The notes: generated by a model from the letters alone, not told the origin. 64,000 nucleotides of DNA from Eublepharis macularius (GCF_028583425.1 NC_072794.1:25913232-25977231); one strand, 5' to 3'; positions 1-10,880 are shown, counted from the stretch's first letter. A program made the numbers and translations.

Positions 1-139
1 AGCCAGCTGGGTGACCTTGGGTCAGTCACAGCTTCTTGGAGCTCTCTCAGCCCCACCCATCTCACAGGGTGATTGTCGTGAGGATAAAAATAACACACTT
101 TGTAAAGCACTCTGAGTGGGCATTAAGTTGTCCTGAAGG
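1..139 (+). repeat. tRNA-derived SINE, 3' part
   Basis: The sequence matches the 3' two thirds of the full SINE at 59355-59608 (shared words include agccagctgggtgacctt and gtgggcattaagttgtcctg). The tRNA-like head would lie before the window. The end is unusual: instead of running into the usual ggcggtatataaat tail it turns back on itself (see 118-154). Confidence 0.8.
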
Positions 140-154
140 GACAACTTAATGCCC
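118..154. repeat. 16-bp perfect inverted repeat at the SINE end
   Basis: Bases 118-133 (gggcattaagttgtcc) are followed after five bases by their exact reverse complement at 139-154. Only the first arm belongs to the SINE, so the second arm is a snap-back duplication. Confidence 0.85.
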
Positions 155-640
155 AGCTTAGCCGCCATCTTGATTTCTTCCTGTTGACTTATTGTATTTG
201 ACTACCTTTGCATCTGAATGGCATTGCAATGGTGATATGTGTTTCTGCCCCTGAGGAGGTGCTCGCATGAAACAACAGGCAACACAGCTGGCCCTGATTG
301 TTGGGCAGGAGGGTGTGTCTTCTTGATGTTCTGCTTCTTGTAACACGTTTCACATCTGTTCAAGAGAAGAGTTACCATCTTTCGCTTTACAGAACATCTT
401 CAATAACTACTTTGTTTACTTACCTCATTTACTCACCTTTGGACAGATTCTTGTGGAGACCTTTAACTCAGTGGACTTCACCTGTTGGACTATGTGTCTT
501 TTCTATAGTGTCTTTTAGAGTGGCTTGCCTGTAAATGGATGTTTGTTTAACTCATGTTTAACTGTGTTTTTTCTAGATGTACTTCAACTATTTTCATTGA
601 ATACATTGTGGTATTGCTTTTTGAAATTGTGACTGGTTAG
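155..640. other. Intergenic, nothing recognised
   Basis: No coding exon or repeat family was recognised. Short open frames here have no recognisable protein features. Confidence 0.5.
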
Positions 641-784
641 AAATGGTCTCTTGCAACTTGTGGAACTTGTGGAGGGTGGGGTTTGAGGAGGGGAGTGATC
701 TCAGCAGCTGTAGAGCCCACCATACAAAAGCAGCCATTTTCTCCAGGGAAACAGTAGCATGTGGATCAGTTGTAATACTGGGAG
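641..784 (+). repeat. Dispersed repeat, left part, split by DIRS element A
   Basis: This contains the words cagccattttctccaggg and gatcagttgtaatactggg, also found in inverted form at 9286-9400. The copy stops at the AAC at 785-787 and resumes at 6117 (tccaggccttacctgg), so it was interrupted by the DIRS insertion. Confidence 0.7.
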
Positions 785-826
785 AACGGACCATTGGATA
801 CTTACTGTGAAGGGTTCTTCTCCTCT

Positions 827-928
827 GAGGAATGGAGGACATCTTGAGTGATTCCCACCATCCAATCAGGGAGGCAAGAACTCAATTATTTCTTCCTGTT
901 GGTGTGTGGGTCACCCCTCCTCTCAGTT
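827..928. repeat. DIRS A inverted terminal repeat, left copy
   Basis: About 100 bp, nearly the exact reverse complement of 6000-6104 (for example ggtgtgtgggtcacccctcc against ggaggggtgacccacacacc). The extra outer segment 785-826 has no partner in the other end but is found, inverted, in the ICR. Confidence 0.88.
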
Positions 929-1097
929 CGGATGACTCCACGAAGCAGTAACTTAATCTGTAATACCTAGCTTTAACTTGAACTTGAATTTTTAACTTTA
1001 ACTCTGAAATGCAAGAGGAAGAAAGACATAAAAAGATAGTATAGTATAGTACTTAAAGGAAAAGTGAGGAGATACCCTATACGAAGACCCTGGGAGG

Positions 1098-1182
1098 GCA
1101 AGATGTCCTCAGAGGAGAAGGACCCTTCACAGTAAGTATCCAATGGTCTGTTCTCCCTCTGAAGTGGAGGACATCTTGGGTG
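1098..1182. repeat. DIRS A internal complementary region
   Basis: The first half (from gatgtcctcagaggagaa to caatggtctgttctccc) is the reverse complement of the left outer end 785-840. The second half (ttctccctctgaagtgga to catcttgggtg) is the reverse complement of the right outer end. The two halves meet at gttctccc, which marks the circle junction. Confidence 0.85.
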
Positions 1183-1194
1183 CTCCCAAAGCAG

Positions 1195-2200
1195 TCAGTT
1201 TCCCTTGGGTGGGTTACGGTCTTCAGTCTGGATAACATGTTGGAGAACTCTCCTCCCAAAGGCAGTGTCCACTGAGTCATACAAGTTCAGTTTATAGTGT
1301 TTTACAAATGTGGAGATTGTCGACCACGTGGCCACCTTGCACACTTCTTCTACCGATGCTTGATTGTTGAATGCCACATTGGTAGCTGCGCTCCTTACAG
1401 AGTGACCTGTGATGCCTTCGGGTACCTCTCTATTTGATGCTCTGTACGCCTCTGCAATGCAGGATCTGATACACCTACCTATGGTTACCGAAGACGTTTT
1501 CCTCCCAACATTAGGAGGGCTGATGTTAATGAAGATGGACTCTGACCTTCTGATGCCTTCTGTCCTGGTGAGATAAGCTTTGAGGGACCTTCTCACATCT
1601 AGACAATGCCATTCCTTCACCTTCGGGTGCCTCGGCGCTGGGCAGAAGGAAGGCAGACTAGTCTCTTGACATCTATGGAAGGTGGAACTTGCTTTGGAAT
1701 GAAGGTAGGGTCCATGCGCAAGGTTACCTTGTCTTTATGAAATATACATAGGTGAGGTTTCACTGACAGTGCACTGAGTTCCGATATTCTTCTAGCAGAT
1801 GTGATAGCAACCAGGAAAATAGTCTTTAACTTCAGCCATTTTAGAGAAATTTCTTTCAGTGGCTTGAACAGAGGTTTAGTCAAAGCTTGGAGAACTATAT
1901 TGAGTCTCCAAATTGGGAACCAATGGATTGTTGGTGGGCTTAGTAAAGTTGCCCCCTTAAGAAAACGCTGGACATGCAGATGGATAGACAACTTTAGCCC
2001 TTCCGTAAGTGGTAAAATTGAGTCCAGGGCTGCAATTTGCCTTTTAATAGTGGCCGGTTTTAGTCCTGAATCTAGGCCATCTTGTAAGAACGTCAACACC
2101 TCACTTAGGGATGGGTGTAGAGGATCCACCTTTTTTCGCCTAGCCCATCTCGTGAAAGCTTTCCAAGTGGTATTATAAATTTTTATAGTCGAAACCTTCC
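1195..2200 (-). pseudogene. DIRS A tyrosine recombinase (broken)
   Basis: Two overlapping frames (2129-1617 and 1620-1195 on the minus strand) together give a phage-integrase-type recombinase. The first contains TSARRISELSAL, the first catalytic arginine box. The second contains GHSVRS (the H-x-x-R box, near 1391-1413) and FVKHYKLN (the nucleophilic tyrosine, near 1285-1310). A frameshift near 1617-1620 separates them. In this family the enzyme would insert the element's circular DNA into the chromosome. Residue order and spacing match the recombinase of element B, with which it shares only part of its sequence. The catalytic residues remain but the frame does not, so it is inactive. Confidence 0.85.
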
Positions 2201-2267
2201 TTGAAGCCAGTATTGTACTGACTACCCTCGGTTGGAAACCTAGGCTGGATAGGGAGTCCCTCTCAAT

Positions 2268-4162
2268 TTACAGGCGGTCAGGCACAACTGCTCCGGGCGA
2301 GGATGCCAGACCGGCCCCTGATGTAGCAGGTCCGGGATCGTCTGAAGTGGTAGAGAAGTTGCCTCCGCCAATTTCTGTAGAGATGGGAACCATGAACATC
2401 TCGGCCACCACGGAGCTATCAGTATGACGTGAGCTCCCTGCTACCGTATCTTTTGGAGGAGTTTTAGAATGAACGGTATTGGTGGGAAGGCATACAGGAG
2501 ACCCTGAGGCCATTGAGAAGTGAGTGCATCTATGCTCTCTGATCGTGGGTGTTGAGATCTGGACATGAACCGAGGAACCTGATGGTTCAAGTGGGATGCG
2601 AACAAGTCCATAATGGGCATTACGAAATGATTCACTATTGTCTGAAAGGTTTCTCTCTTGAGAGCCCACTCCCCTGGCTGAATGGCTTGTCTGCTCAGCC
2701 AATCTGCCTGCACATTGTCCAGCCCTCTTATGTGTTCTGCGCGAATCGACTTTAGGTGGGATTCTGCCCAGGTCAGAATCTTGGTTGCCTCCTTGATGAG
2801 TGCTGAGGAACGGGTCCCCCCTTGTCAATTGATGTAAGACTTTGCTGACACGTTGTCGGTACGGATCAAAATGTTCCGTCCCACTATCTTGTCAGAGAAT
2901 GCGATTAAGGCCAGCCTGATGGCTCTCAACTCTAGTACGTTGAGCAGGAGACGTGACTCCTCTGGGGACCACTGACCCTGGGTCGGAATTCATTCCAAGG
3001 ACCACCCCCCATCCCACGAGACTCGTGTCCATGAACAATTGTATTACTTGGGGAGCCAGGAAACTCTTTCCTTGTCTCAGATTTTGGTCCTTGGTCCACC
3101 ACAAGAGGCTCTGTTTGACCTTCTGAAGTAAGTCTATAGACATCTGTGACTTCGTCATGATGAGAAATTGGTAAGGGCATAATAGTGACATTAGATCTCG
3201 AGAGTGAAGTCGCCCCCAGTAAATGGCCTCACAGTTTACTGTTAGAGTGCCCATGAGTTTGAATAGTGTCATCAGTGGTACCGATTTGCTCTGGAGGACT
3301 GATCTTATTAAGTCCTTGGTCTTTTGTATTTTCTCCTGAGGCAGAAAGAAGCCGCACTTTTTTGTGTTGATTACCAGACCTAGGTGTTGGATAGTCTGAG
3401 TGGGCTGAAGGGAGCATTTTTCCAAGTTTATCAGGAAGCCATGATGCTGTAAGAATTGTATCGTTGTCCAGGTGTCCTGAAGTGCTTTCTCTCGCAAGAT
3501 GGCTCAAACATGGATGTCATCCAGATAAGGATAAACATGGACTCTTTTCTCCCTGAGTCGGACTATTGGATTGATGAGTACCTTGGTGAAGACCCTCGGG
3601 GCTGTGGCCAGCCCAAAGGGTAAGGCACAGAACTGGTAGTGGTTGTGGTTGATGTGGAAGCGCAGGTAACGGCAATGGGATGGATTGATGGGGATATGAA
3701 GATAAGCCTCCGTCAGGTCTACTGGCGTCATAAACTCTTCCGGCTGGAGGGCTTCTATATAGAGCGGAGCATCTTTATCCAGAATCTTCTTACTCTTAGA
3801 AATTTGTTCACAAATTTCAGATCTAAAATCGCTCTCTAATCTCCGTTCCTCTTTGGGACTGTGAAAAAGATGGAGTAAACTCCTTTGCCCCAGTCCTGGG
3901 GAGAGACGGGTTCTATTGCTTGAATCCTCAGCAGATGGTCGATTGCCTCATGAGTAATATGTTTTCTTTGTGCGTTTTTCCGTAGGGGGAATGAGATGAA
4001 TCTGTCTGGAGGATAGGTTTCGAACTCTATTGAGTAGCTTCTGGAGACAACTTCTAGGGTCCAATCGTCCGCTCTGGAATCAATCCATGCTTGTTGGAAA
4101 TGAAGCAGTCTCCCCCCTACCGGCTCCTGACAGGAGTCAGGATTTGGACGTCTTAGTCTCAA
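2268..4162 (-). pseudogene. DIRS A reverse transcriptase / RNase H / methyltransferase-like region (broken)
   Basis: Reading on the minus strand from 4162, the pol N-terminus (GRLLHFQQAW, then DDWTLEV) leads into RT blocks: FFTVPKRNGD near 3840, LTEAYLHIPI, LPFGLATAPRVFTK, and YLDD near 3508-3530 (catalytic aspartates). An RNase H start follows (LFMDTSLVGWG). Further on (about 2450-2620) is DLFASHLNHQVPRF and then LLYAFPPIPF, matching the region after RNase H in element B that is reported as a Dam-like methyltransferase domain in DIRS elements. Stops at the end of the first RT segment and directly after YLDDIHV, plus frame changes near 2890, show decay. Confidence 0.83.
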
Positions 4163-5829
4163 AGTCCTGTCTGTCTCCTCTGTTGTTGGATTTGTTTCCG
4201 AAGGGTCCGTGCTTGAAACTCTGCTTAGAGTTGTTCCAGGGCAGGCATTTCAAATCCTGTCTTGGTCTAGCCAGGGTATGGTAGTTACAAAAGGACTGCG
4301 TGCCAAAGGGGCATCTGTCGGTCCTGTGCAGGGTTCTGGGTAAGGCTTTTTTCTTGTCTTTTGTTTCCACAAGAATTTTGTCCAGGCAATCCCCGAAGAG
4401 CTTGTTGCCTTGAAGAGGGTATGCCACTAGGAGGAAATTTGATCGAACGTCAGCCTGCCATGCTTGAAGCCAGAGGAGCCTTCTAGCCACTGCCGCCGAT
4501 GCCAAGGATCATGAAGAAAAAGTTATGGCATCTAGGGTCGCATCTGCCGCAAAGGTGCTTGCTTTAAGGATTCTGTTAGCCCCTTCCAGTAGATGACTGT
4601 TACACTGGGAATTAGCTGCAGTAGCTTGTGCACCCAAACGACCGATGCTCTTGACACGATGGATGCTGTAGTTGATGCCTTGATGGCCATTGCCGTCACC
4701 TCATCCGCCCTTCTGAGTGAAATTTCCGCTATCTAGGCTCCTTGATGGAACCCTGTCTTCAGATAGAAGGCCTGATGACTGCAGGGCTGCTACTGGTGCA
4801 TCAATCCTCGGTACCTGCAATAACTTGTTTGCGTAAGAGGGTAAGATATACAGGTTTTTGGCTGCATTAGAACATTACTTATTGGCAGCTAGCATTTCCC
4901 ATTCAGCTTTCATTTGTCTTTTGAAATACTCAGGAAATGGGAACACTTTCTCAGTAGTGTTAGCCCTGGGAAAAAATTCTTTACACCCTTTGGGCCTGAC
5001 CTTTCTTGCTTTAGGGTTCTCATCCTCCCCCCTACCCCGCTCTTTTCCTGCAAGTCCAGAGCTGCTAGAGACTTGGAGAGGAGATATTGGTAATCCTCCA
5101 TCTTAAGCCTCTCAGTCCTTTTCTGGAGTGGAAACTGCCTCCTCTTCCTCCTCTGAGAGGAATTCACCCTCTTCCCGGTTATCACTGTTGAAGGACGTCC
5201 CTTCTCCCCACTGAGACCCTGCAGTGGTCTGTTTACTTGAGATGGCCTTCTGGGCAGCTTTAGTGGGCCAAGAGGTGGGCTTTCTAGGTCTTTCCCCTGA
5301 CCTGCCTCGGATGGGGGAGGGAGGAGGGGAGGATAGTTCACTGCTGGCCCTGGAGAATAGCTGGCAAAGCCTTGCGAACTCATCCCTCATGGTCTGCTGT
5401 ATAAGGGCAAGGAGCTCAGCGGAAAAGGAGGGGTTGTGACACTGCTGAGCACGTTACCCCTCTCTGTCACAGCACTCTGTGGGCAAGGCTTCCTCCCGGC
5501 AGGAGGTTGGTCAGCACGTCCTCTTTGCCCGCTCGCAGTTCGGCATGCTTGCCACTGCTTTTTCCCACCTTTTGGGTTGAGTGCTGCAAGGCACCTCGCT
5601 CAGCCTGGGAACAGAGTTGCGCCAACAATTGTGCCTCTGGTGCTTGTCATCTTGGCTTCTTAGCAGGAATGCACGGCTCCAGAGCCGTATAAATGCCAGA
5701 AGCAGACTCCAACCGCGAAGGCAGGACTGCACTGGTTAGTTGTGAAACAACCGCAGCTGCGGAGTTCACATGGAGGCTCATCTCTTCTCTGTCTTCCCCC
5801 ACGAAGCTCACATCAGAGTCCATCTCCAA
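4137..5829 (-). pseudogene. DIRS A Gag-like ORF (broken)
   Basis: A plausible start is the ATG at 5829 on the minus strand (MEMDSDVSFVGEDREEM). The region runs through several frames to a stop at 4137-4139. The middle includes KRTERLKMEDYQYLLSKS. The C-terminal third includes AVARRLLWLQAWQADVRSNF and LPLQGNKLFG-like sequence, matching in position and pattern the SVVLRRHSWLRS / MPFEGDSLF region of the element B Gag. No N-terminal CCHC knuckle like that of element B was seen. Pol overlaps its 3' end by about 25 bp in a different frame. Confidence 0.65.
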
Positions 5830-5999
5830 TCAGTAGCCGAGCTTGTTCTTGAGGGTAGAGTAAGGCAGAGGGGAAAGGAGAAGAAGAAGAAAACAGCCAA
5901 GCCAAGTAGTAGTAGTTGGAAAAGAAGTGAAGAAAGCAAAAATGAAAGAAGATTAAGGGAGCTCGCTGTAGGCTTCTGCTCTCCCTGGAGGCAGGAAAG

Positions 6000-6104
6000 A
6001 ACTGAGAGGAGGGGTGACCCACACACCAACAGGAAGAGGAAGAAATAATTGAGTTCCTGCCTCCCTGATTGGATGGTGGGAATCACCCAAGATGTCCTCC
6101 ACCT
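6000..6104. repeat. DIRS A inverted terminal repeat, right copy
   Basis: Reverse complement partner of 827-928. On the minus strand this is the 5' end of the element. The element ends at the AAC of 6114-6116. Confidence 0.88.
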
Positions 6105-6116
6105 CAGAGGGAGAAC

Positions 6117-6155
6117 TCCAGGCCTTACCTGGACATTGGCAACAGTATCAATCAA
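6117..6155 (+). repeat. Dispersed repeat, right part, split by DIRS A
   Basis: The words tccaggccttacctgg and acattggcaacag continue the repeat broken at 784. Joining the two sides leaves one AAC and no duplicated target bases. Confidence 0.65.
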
Positions 6156-6839
6156 GAAGGACAGTTCTTAGAGAATTAATGGGCACAAATTAGGTATTAA
6201 AACAAGACTGCTTATGGAGTATTTCATAGTTCAAATGCTGGGTAGAGTTGTTCTGTTTTTAGGCCACTGAAACCACTGGGCTTAGAATGAAGTAACTCTG
6301 TACAGAATTGCACTGTCAATCTCTCTGGGCACTTGGCTGATCTTTGTCTGCTAAGATGTAAAGCAGAAACAGTTTAGGGCACAGCTAGCCAGAAGGACTT
6401 CAGAAGTAGGACTCATTTGCAGATTTGATTGTGTTTTCAAGGCCTAAAGAAGAATGATGAGTAATCCTGTCATGGTAATTGCTTCCCAATTGGTCTTGCG
6501 TTGCTTTGACTTCAGTCATCATTTGGCCTTAAATGTTCCAGCAAATGTTTAGGATCTGCACTGCATTTGTATTCCAGCAATTAGGCTGCACTTTCCCCTG
6601 TTATCTTTGGTTCTTACCTGCTTTGTTAACTTGATTTATCCACCACTGCACCTGAACTGACATGTATATATTACCTACACATGGCTGATTGTTGCCTGGG
6701 AAAGCTCACGCTGCAATAAAGATTAATTCTGAAACTGCCGCAAGGCCCTTTGTTCCAGCATACAAAAGAGGCTACTGGAATGAGTCCATGAGGAATAAAC
6801 CAGTCATTCCTCTGCAATACTGCTGAAGCTCAACTGAAG
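6156..6839. other. Intergenic, one MITE scrap
   Basis: 6266-6314 resembles half of the palindromic MITE seen at 36031-36119 (gggcttagaatgaagtaactc, gaattgcactg). No gene was recognised. 6440-6740 is free of obvious repeats. Confidence 0.45.
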
Positions 6840-7285
6840 CACTGCGTGATCCTTTACAAACCTGCTGAACCACTACGGTTGTCTTCGAAAGACCTACTTC
6901 AAGCGCCTTAACTTTTTGAGATTAGATGGTAGTAATCCAGGAGAGGGCCTTTTTGGTCGTGTCGCACTAAAACTCTGGAACTCCCTCCCCAGGGAGATTT
7001 GTCTGTTCCCTTTTGTTGCCCTCTTCCACCAGTGGGTTCGTTTGGTGTACCCTCAGTGATCCCTCCTTCATACTCAATGTTTTAATCATTCTAAATATTT
7101 TGATTGTTGTGTTTATATCTTTATGTTTTTTAAGCTCTGGTTTTAACTGATTTAATGATGCGTTTTGGATGATTTTAATGATTTTATAATGTTATTTTAG
7201 TATGTATGTATAATACATTAGCTGCCTTGGTGGCACTTATGTGGGCAGAAAGGTGGGATATAAATTTTGTTAAATAAAAACAATT
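6840..7285 (+). repeat. LINE 3' end fragment (L2/CR1-like)
   Basis: The segment resembles the end of a LINE ORF2 (ctctggaactccctccccag, agtgggttcgtttggtgtac) followed by an AT-rich 3' UTR, and ends with ggcagaaaggtgggatataa and an A-rich tail. The family is assigned by recognition of the typical 3' end only. Confidence 0.6.
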
Positions 7286-7882
7286 CAACTGAAAAAAGGC
7301 AAGGTGACCTGCAGGATGTACCAAGCAGGGCTACCATCAACCTGGAGAAAAAAAGAGCTCCCCCTTTTATAAGTTCAGGTGCAAAAATGGATACGTGAAG
7401 CTCTGTCACTCTGAGAGGAGGGAACCACAATCTCTATTAGTGATTGGGGGAATTTCTAGAGTGGCCCCAGAGGGCAGTAGTGATGATCACCTGGAAGTGA
7501 TGTTGCTGTGTCAGCAATGAACCTCCTCCCCCATGCTCCCAGGGGTTACCAGTGCAGGAATTACAATCCTACTCTATTAAAGGGGCATGGCATTTTTCAT
7601 CCAGGTTGTTGTCAAAGATAAAGATTGGTAGTGAGAATAATAACAGTAGAAGTTCTATACCTTATTTCAGTGTTTTCAAAATGGAGAGTCACATGTTTGT
7701 TCTGAATTAAAATCTTGACTTTATACCTGATTATTTCTTATGCGCAAGAGAGAGACTCACCCACCCTTAGATGAGACCATCTCCTTTGTGAATTACTGTT
7801 CTGGAAGTACTTCCTCTGAGGGCAGGTACTGTCCTTTGCACTGCCTTTGCACTGCAAATGGTTTGGTCACAAACAACACAGA
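7286..7882. other. Intergenic, nothing recognised
   Basis: No exon-like or repeat-like signal was recognised beyond ordinary AT-rich sequence. Confidence 0.45.
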
Positions 7883-7935
7883 CATAGGTTGGACTAGATG
7901 ACCCTAGAGGTCCTTTCCAACCCTATCATTCTATG
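7883..7935 (+). repeat. CR1 LINE 3' terminus
   Basis: It contains ggttggactagatgaccct and tcctttccaaccctatcatt, ending in attctatg, the conserved terminal word of amniote CR1 elements. Confidence 0.8.
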
Positions 7936-9149
7936 TGGCACAATTATTGATGCTGACTAGAAGCAGGCATTGCCAGTGGAGTAGATCATGGGAAGCCCCA
8001 GCAGGAAGCCTCCTTCATAAGTGGGTATTCTTATGCTTTTATTTGATTTTAGTCTTATTCAGAAATGTGAATAACAGAAATCAGTTCATTCAAAATATTG
8101 AGTCCTCTCTTCTTCCAGCCAGACTGATTTCCATACAATGGATGATTAAATTGTATTTTCACTTTGAATTTTTTTAAATCCACCATTGGGCTGTAGGTAA
8201 CAGGAGCAGTTAAGCCGCACCTCCACCTCTGTCAGATGCTATATGGTTTTTATATGGTGAGCAGGTGTTTTATTAGAAAGCTGTGTTAATTGTGATTTTT
8301 ATCTTGTATATTTTATCTTCAGTTGTGACCTGCCCTGAAGCCCATGGGTGGGGAGGGCGGGATATACCTCCATGTTGTGAAATTCAGCACCTCATGAATT
8401 TCAACCTTCTATTGCAGCTGTTGAAGGCTCAGGATGGCCTGGTATGAGGAAATGAATAAAGGATAACCCTGGTTTAGAAGTGCATGTAATCCTTATCCCC
8501 AAATGTGCCGATGAGGATCATTTTGTTTCCAACAGAGTTGCTCTGTTTGCATTAGCAGCTAGAAGGATTAGATTGAACTGTATTAAACGGTATAATTGTT
8601 AAAACGGTTTTGAATATATTTTAATTTAGTCTCAACACTATGAGGTTTTGCTCTGTATTATATTGTACTGTATTGTAATTTTCCTAATTTTTTGTTAATT
8701 TCAGAATTTTAGTATGTGTGTGTTGTTTTACATTCTTACAACCTATGTCAATACAATACAATAAACAATGACTTACTCAGATATGTGTCCATTTTCTGAG
8801 AATTTCACAAATTCTGTTTTTGTTGCTTAGTTTTGTGGGACATCAATGGCTACAAAAAATAATTTGCTTTCAAACTTGAAGAAGTTAGGGAGAAAGAAGC
8901 CAGGAGATGTCTGCAAACCAATTTCTTAAATTTGCTTCCAATAGTCATGTTTCTTTCTTTCTCCCTCGCAAAGGGAAATCAGAATTTCTAAATGACCTCT
9001 TTATCCTTCAGCTGAGAGGAGAGAAAGGACCTTCTTTCCCTTGGCTTCCTGCCTAAATTGAATTGCTTTGCCCTACTGACTTTCCAAGCAAAAAACATAG
9101 GTTTTAAGGTCGCAAAGAGGTAGACCAACATTGCCTCTCTGGTTGCCAG
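7936..9149. other. Intergenic with a second LINE 3' end near 8285-8372
   Basis: 8285-8372 (gtgacctgccctgaagccca, gggagggcgggatatacc) resembles a LINE 3' UTR end. The rest, including the A/T-rich stretch around 8600-8780, shows no gene. Confidence 0.45.
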
Positions 9150-9400
9150 CTTCAGGTCAGGAAATTCCTGTAGATTTGGGGTGGGTGGGTGGAGCATGGA
9201 CAGAGCAGGCTTTGGGGAGGGGAAGGAGCTCAGCAAGGTATAATGTCAAAAGACCCGTTCTCCAAGTCAGCCAGTTTCTCCAGGGGATCTCCAGGAATTA
9301 TAACTGATCTCTAGGCCACACAGATCAGTTCCCTTGGAGAAAATGGCTGCTTTGGAGAATGGACTCTATGGCATTATATACGGCTAAGGTTCCTCCCCAA
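9150..9400. repeat. Dispersed repeat, two copies head to head
   Basis: 9190-9285 is a plus-strand copy (tttggggaggggaaggagctc, cagtttctccaggg). 9286-9400 is a minus-strand copy (gatctccaggaattataactg, gagaaaatggctgctttgg). This is the same family as the repeat split by DIRS A at 641-784. Confidence 0.6.
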
Positions 9401-9917
9401 ATCCTGTCCTTTCCCAACCTGAAACTGACAACCCCAATTTCACCACAGAAACCACCACGCATTCCCTCAGTCCACCACAAGGAGGGTTTTCACCTCAGAG
9501 TCAGCGATACAAAACGATATCCGTACGTAGAGCCACCAGCGGTTCTTCCTTCAATCCCGGAAGCGCAGCTCTTTAAACTTTAAAGCGCTACCAATAGCGA
9601 ACAAGAGAAAAAGCTACACCCCACCCCCTCCCCCTGGCCCAGGTCTTCCGGCGTTCTCGTTTTCCCGCCTTGGGAAAGGCACCAATGCGTAGAGCGGGGT
9701 TTTCACCATCGAGATGCCTTGGGGTAGAGCGGCACCATTTTATAGGCCCGCTGAGGCGGACGGAAGCTGCCTCGCGCCTTCTCGCCTCTGTGGTCGCCCT
9801 CCCCCTTTCCGTGCCCTTCCCTGCCTCCCTCCCTCGCGCGGGTGTGCTGTGAGGCCGCGTGGGTCGGGGGCGGAGCTTGGGCGCTGGGCGCGAGCGGCTC
9901 CTCCGGCTGAGGCGGCG

Positions 9918-9929
9918 ATGAGGCGGTGA
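9918..9929 (+). promoter_or_regulatory. Three-codon upstream ORF (Met-Arg-Arg-stop)
   Basis: ATG AGG CGG TGA ends nine bases before the ACBD6 start codon. If the transcript starts upstream of 9918, scanning ribosomes meet this minimal uORF first. Reinitiation so soon is inefficient, so it would lower translation unless leaky scanning skips it. Confidence 0.5.
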
Positions 9930-9938
9930 GAGGCGGCC

Positions 9939-10193
9939 ATGGCTTCGTCGCTGCCGGCCAGAGGGGCAGGGGACAGCGGGGGCGGCGAGCCTAGCTCCGG
10001 CGACGAAGGTGGCGCGGCGGCCGCCCCGCTGGGGGAGTCTCCCGGCCCCGGTTCCGACTCGGAGAGCCGTTCGTCGCCGCGGTTCCTGACGAGCTTGACG
10101 GAGCAGTTCGAGCGGGCGGCGCAGCGGGTGCCGACCTTGGCCGCCGCGGCCCCCAAGGAGCAGCTTCTCTACCTGTACGCGCGGTACAAGCAG
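9939..10193 (+). CDS. ACBD6: ACBD6 exon 1 (coding part): N-terminus and start of acyl-CoA-binding domain
   Basis: The start codon at 9939 has a strong context (gccATGg). The 85 codons encode a Ser/Gly/Glu/Ala-rich disordered N-terminus (residues 1-46), followed by the first helices of the ACB domain: RFLTSLTEQFERAAQRVP and then KEQLLYLYARYKQ. The Y-x-x-Y-K-Q block holds residues that contact the CoA in this fold. The exon ends exactly on a codon boundary at a GTGAGA donor (10194). ACBD6 binds long-chain acyl-CoAs in cytosol and nucleus and couples them to lipid remodelling and protein N-myristoylation; this is family knowledge. The assignment rests on agreement of exons 1-4 with ACBD6 as remembered. 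The antisense frame 9588-10274 is a GC-rich shadow. Confidence 0.93.
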
Positions 10194-10880
10194 GTGAGAA
10201 GGGCTGGGGAGGGCAGCCGGTAGACTGCCCCAGGAGCTGGAGGCTCCATGGCTCTGTACGTGATTCCTTCTCATGAATTGCTTGGCCTGGTGAAGCGCCT
10301 GCCTGCTGGGTTAATTCTACTGTCTGAGAGGTTCGCATGGTTCCCCTCCCCCATTTTCTTTTCTGAATGCAAAGTTCTAACATTAGTTTGGCTCCTACAA
10401 CCCTCCCCGTTCTTTTATCTCCCATCAATGGTGTAAGCTGCTTTACTGCCACTGCTGCTGTTAAATATGAAGCTATTCATGCGCCGAGATGCTGCTGACA
10501 GGAGTGGCAAAGGGGACTCTGCCTAGAAGTGCTTGCAAACAAGGGCCATGGGGAAAATACTACTACTACTTTATAGTCTGCTTTTTCACTAAGGCTCAAC
10601 TTGAGCCCACTGTTGGATGTGTAGGATGGAGTGTGTCAGGGTGGTTAATGTTCCTGAAAGGGTTTATTCTGGTATAGGCTTTTGTGAACTGGTGCCCACT
10701 TTGACAGATGCACCTTACTTGCTGAGTGAAGTACCATCTTGTGCATCCAATTAAGTGAGCTCTACTCAGCAAAGTTTATGCCACAGCTGGAATAAATGTT
10801 GCCAGTCTTATTGGTGCTGCTAGGCTGTTGATTTTTACTGCCATGAACTAATAATGCTAATAATGCACTCCCAACAGTGA
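10194..10880. other. Intron 1, proximal part
   Basis: Intron 1 runs from 10194 to 33299 (about 23.1 kb). This first part contains no recognised repeat or exon. Confidence 0.6.

Larger units (their letters stand above)
785..6116 (-). mobile_element. DIRS-like tyrosine-recombinase retrotransposon A (decayed, minus strand)
   Basis: About 5.3 kb. On the minus strand, in order: Gag-like remnant (4137-5829), RT/RNase H/methyltransferase-like remnant (2268-4162) and tyrosine recombinase remnant (1195 to about 2200). The ends carry inverted repeats (827-928 with 6000-6104). A third related block, the internal complementary region (1098-1182), contains the reverse complement of both outer ends. This layout is diagnostic of DIRS-group elements, which replicate through a circle and integrate with a recombinase rather than a DDE integrase. 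Several stops and frameshifts interrupt the coding region. Its ends and proteins differ clearly from elements B, C and D, so it represents a second lineage. It lies outside the host gene, in antisense orientation. Confidence 0.88.
9600..10230 (+). promoter_or_regulatory. ACBD6: CpG-rich promoter region of ACBD6
   Basis: Base composition changes sharply to GC- and CpG-rich from about 9640 to 10200, over the first exon and its upstream flank. A GC box-like site (gggggcggagc) lies near 9866. No TATA box stands out, as is usual for a housekeeping-type CpG island promoter. The transcription start is not visible from sequence alone. Confidence 0.7.

Noticed and set aside
9588..10274. Long minus-strand open frames over ACBD6 exon 1 (228, 153 and 138 codons).
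   Set aside because: They are antisense shadows of a GC-rich CpG island; the composition (Arg/Pro/Ala) is that expected from the complement, with no recognisable domain.
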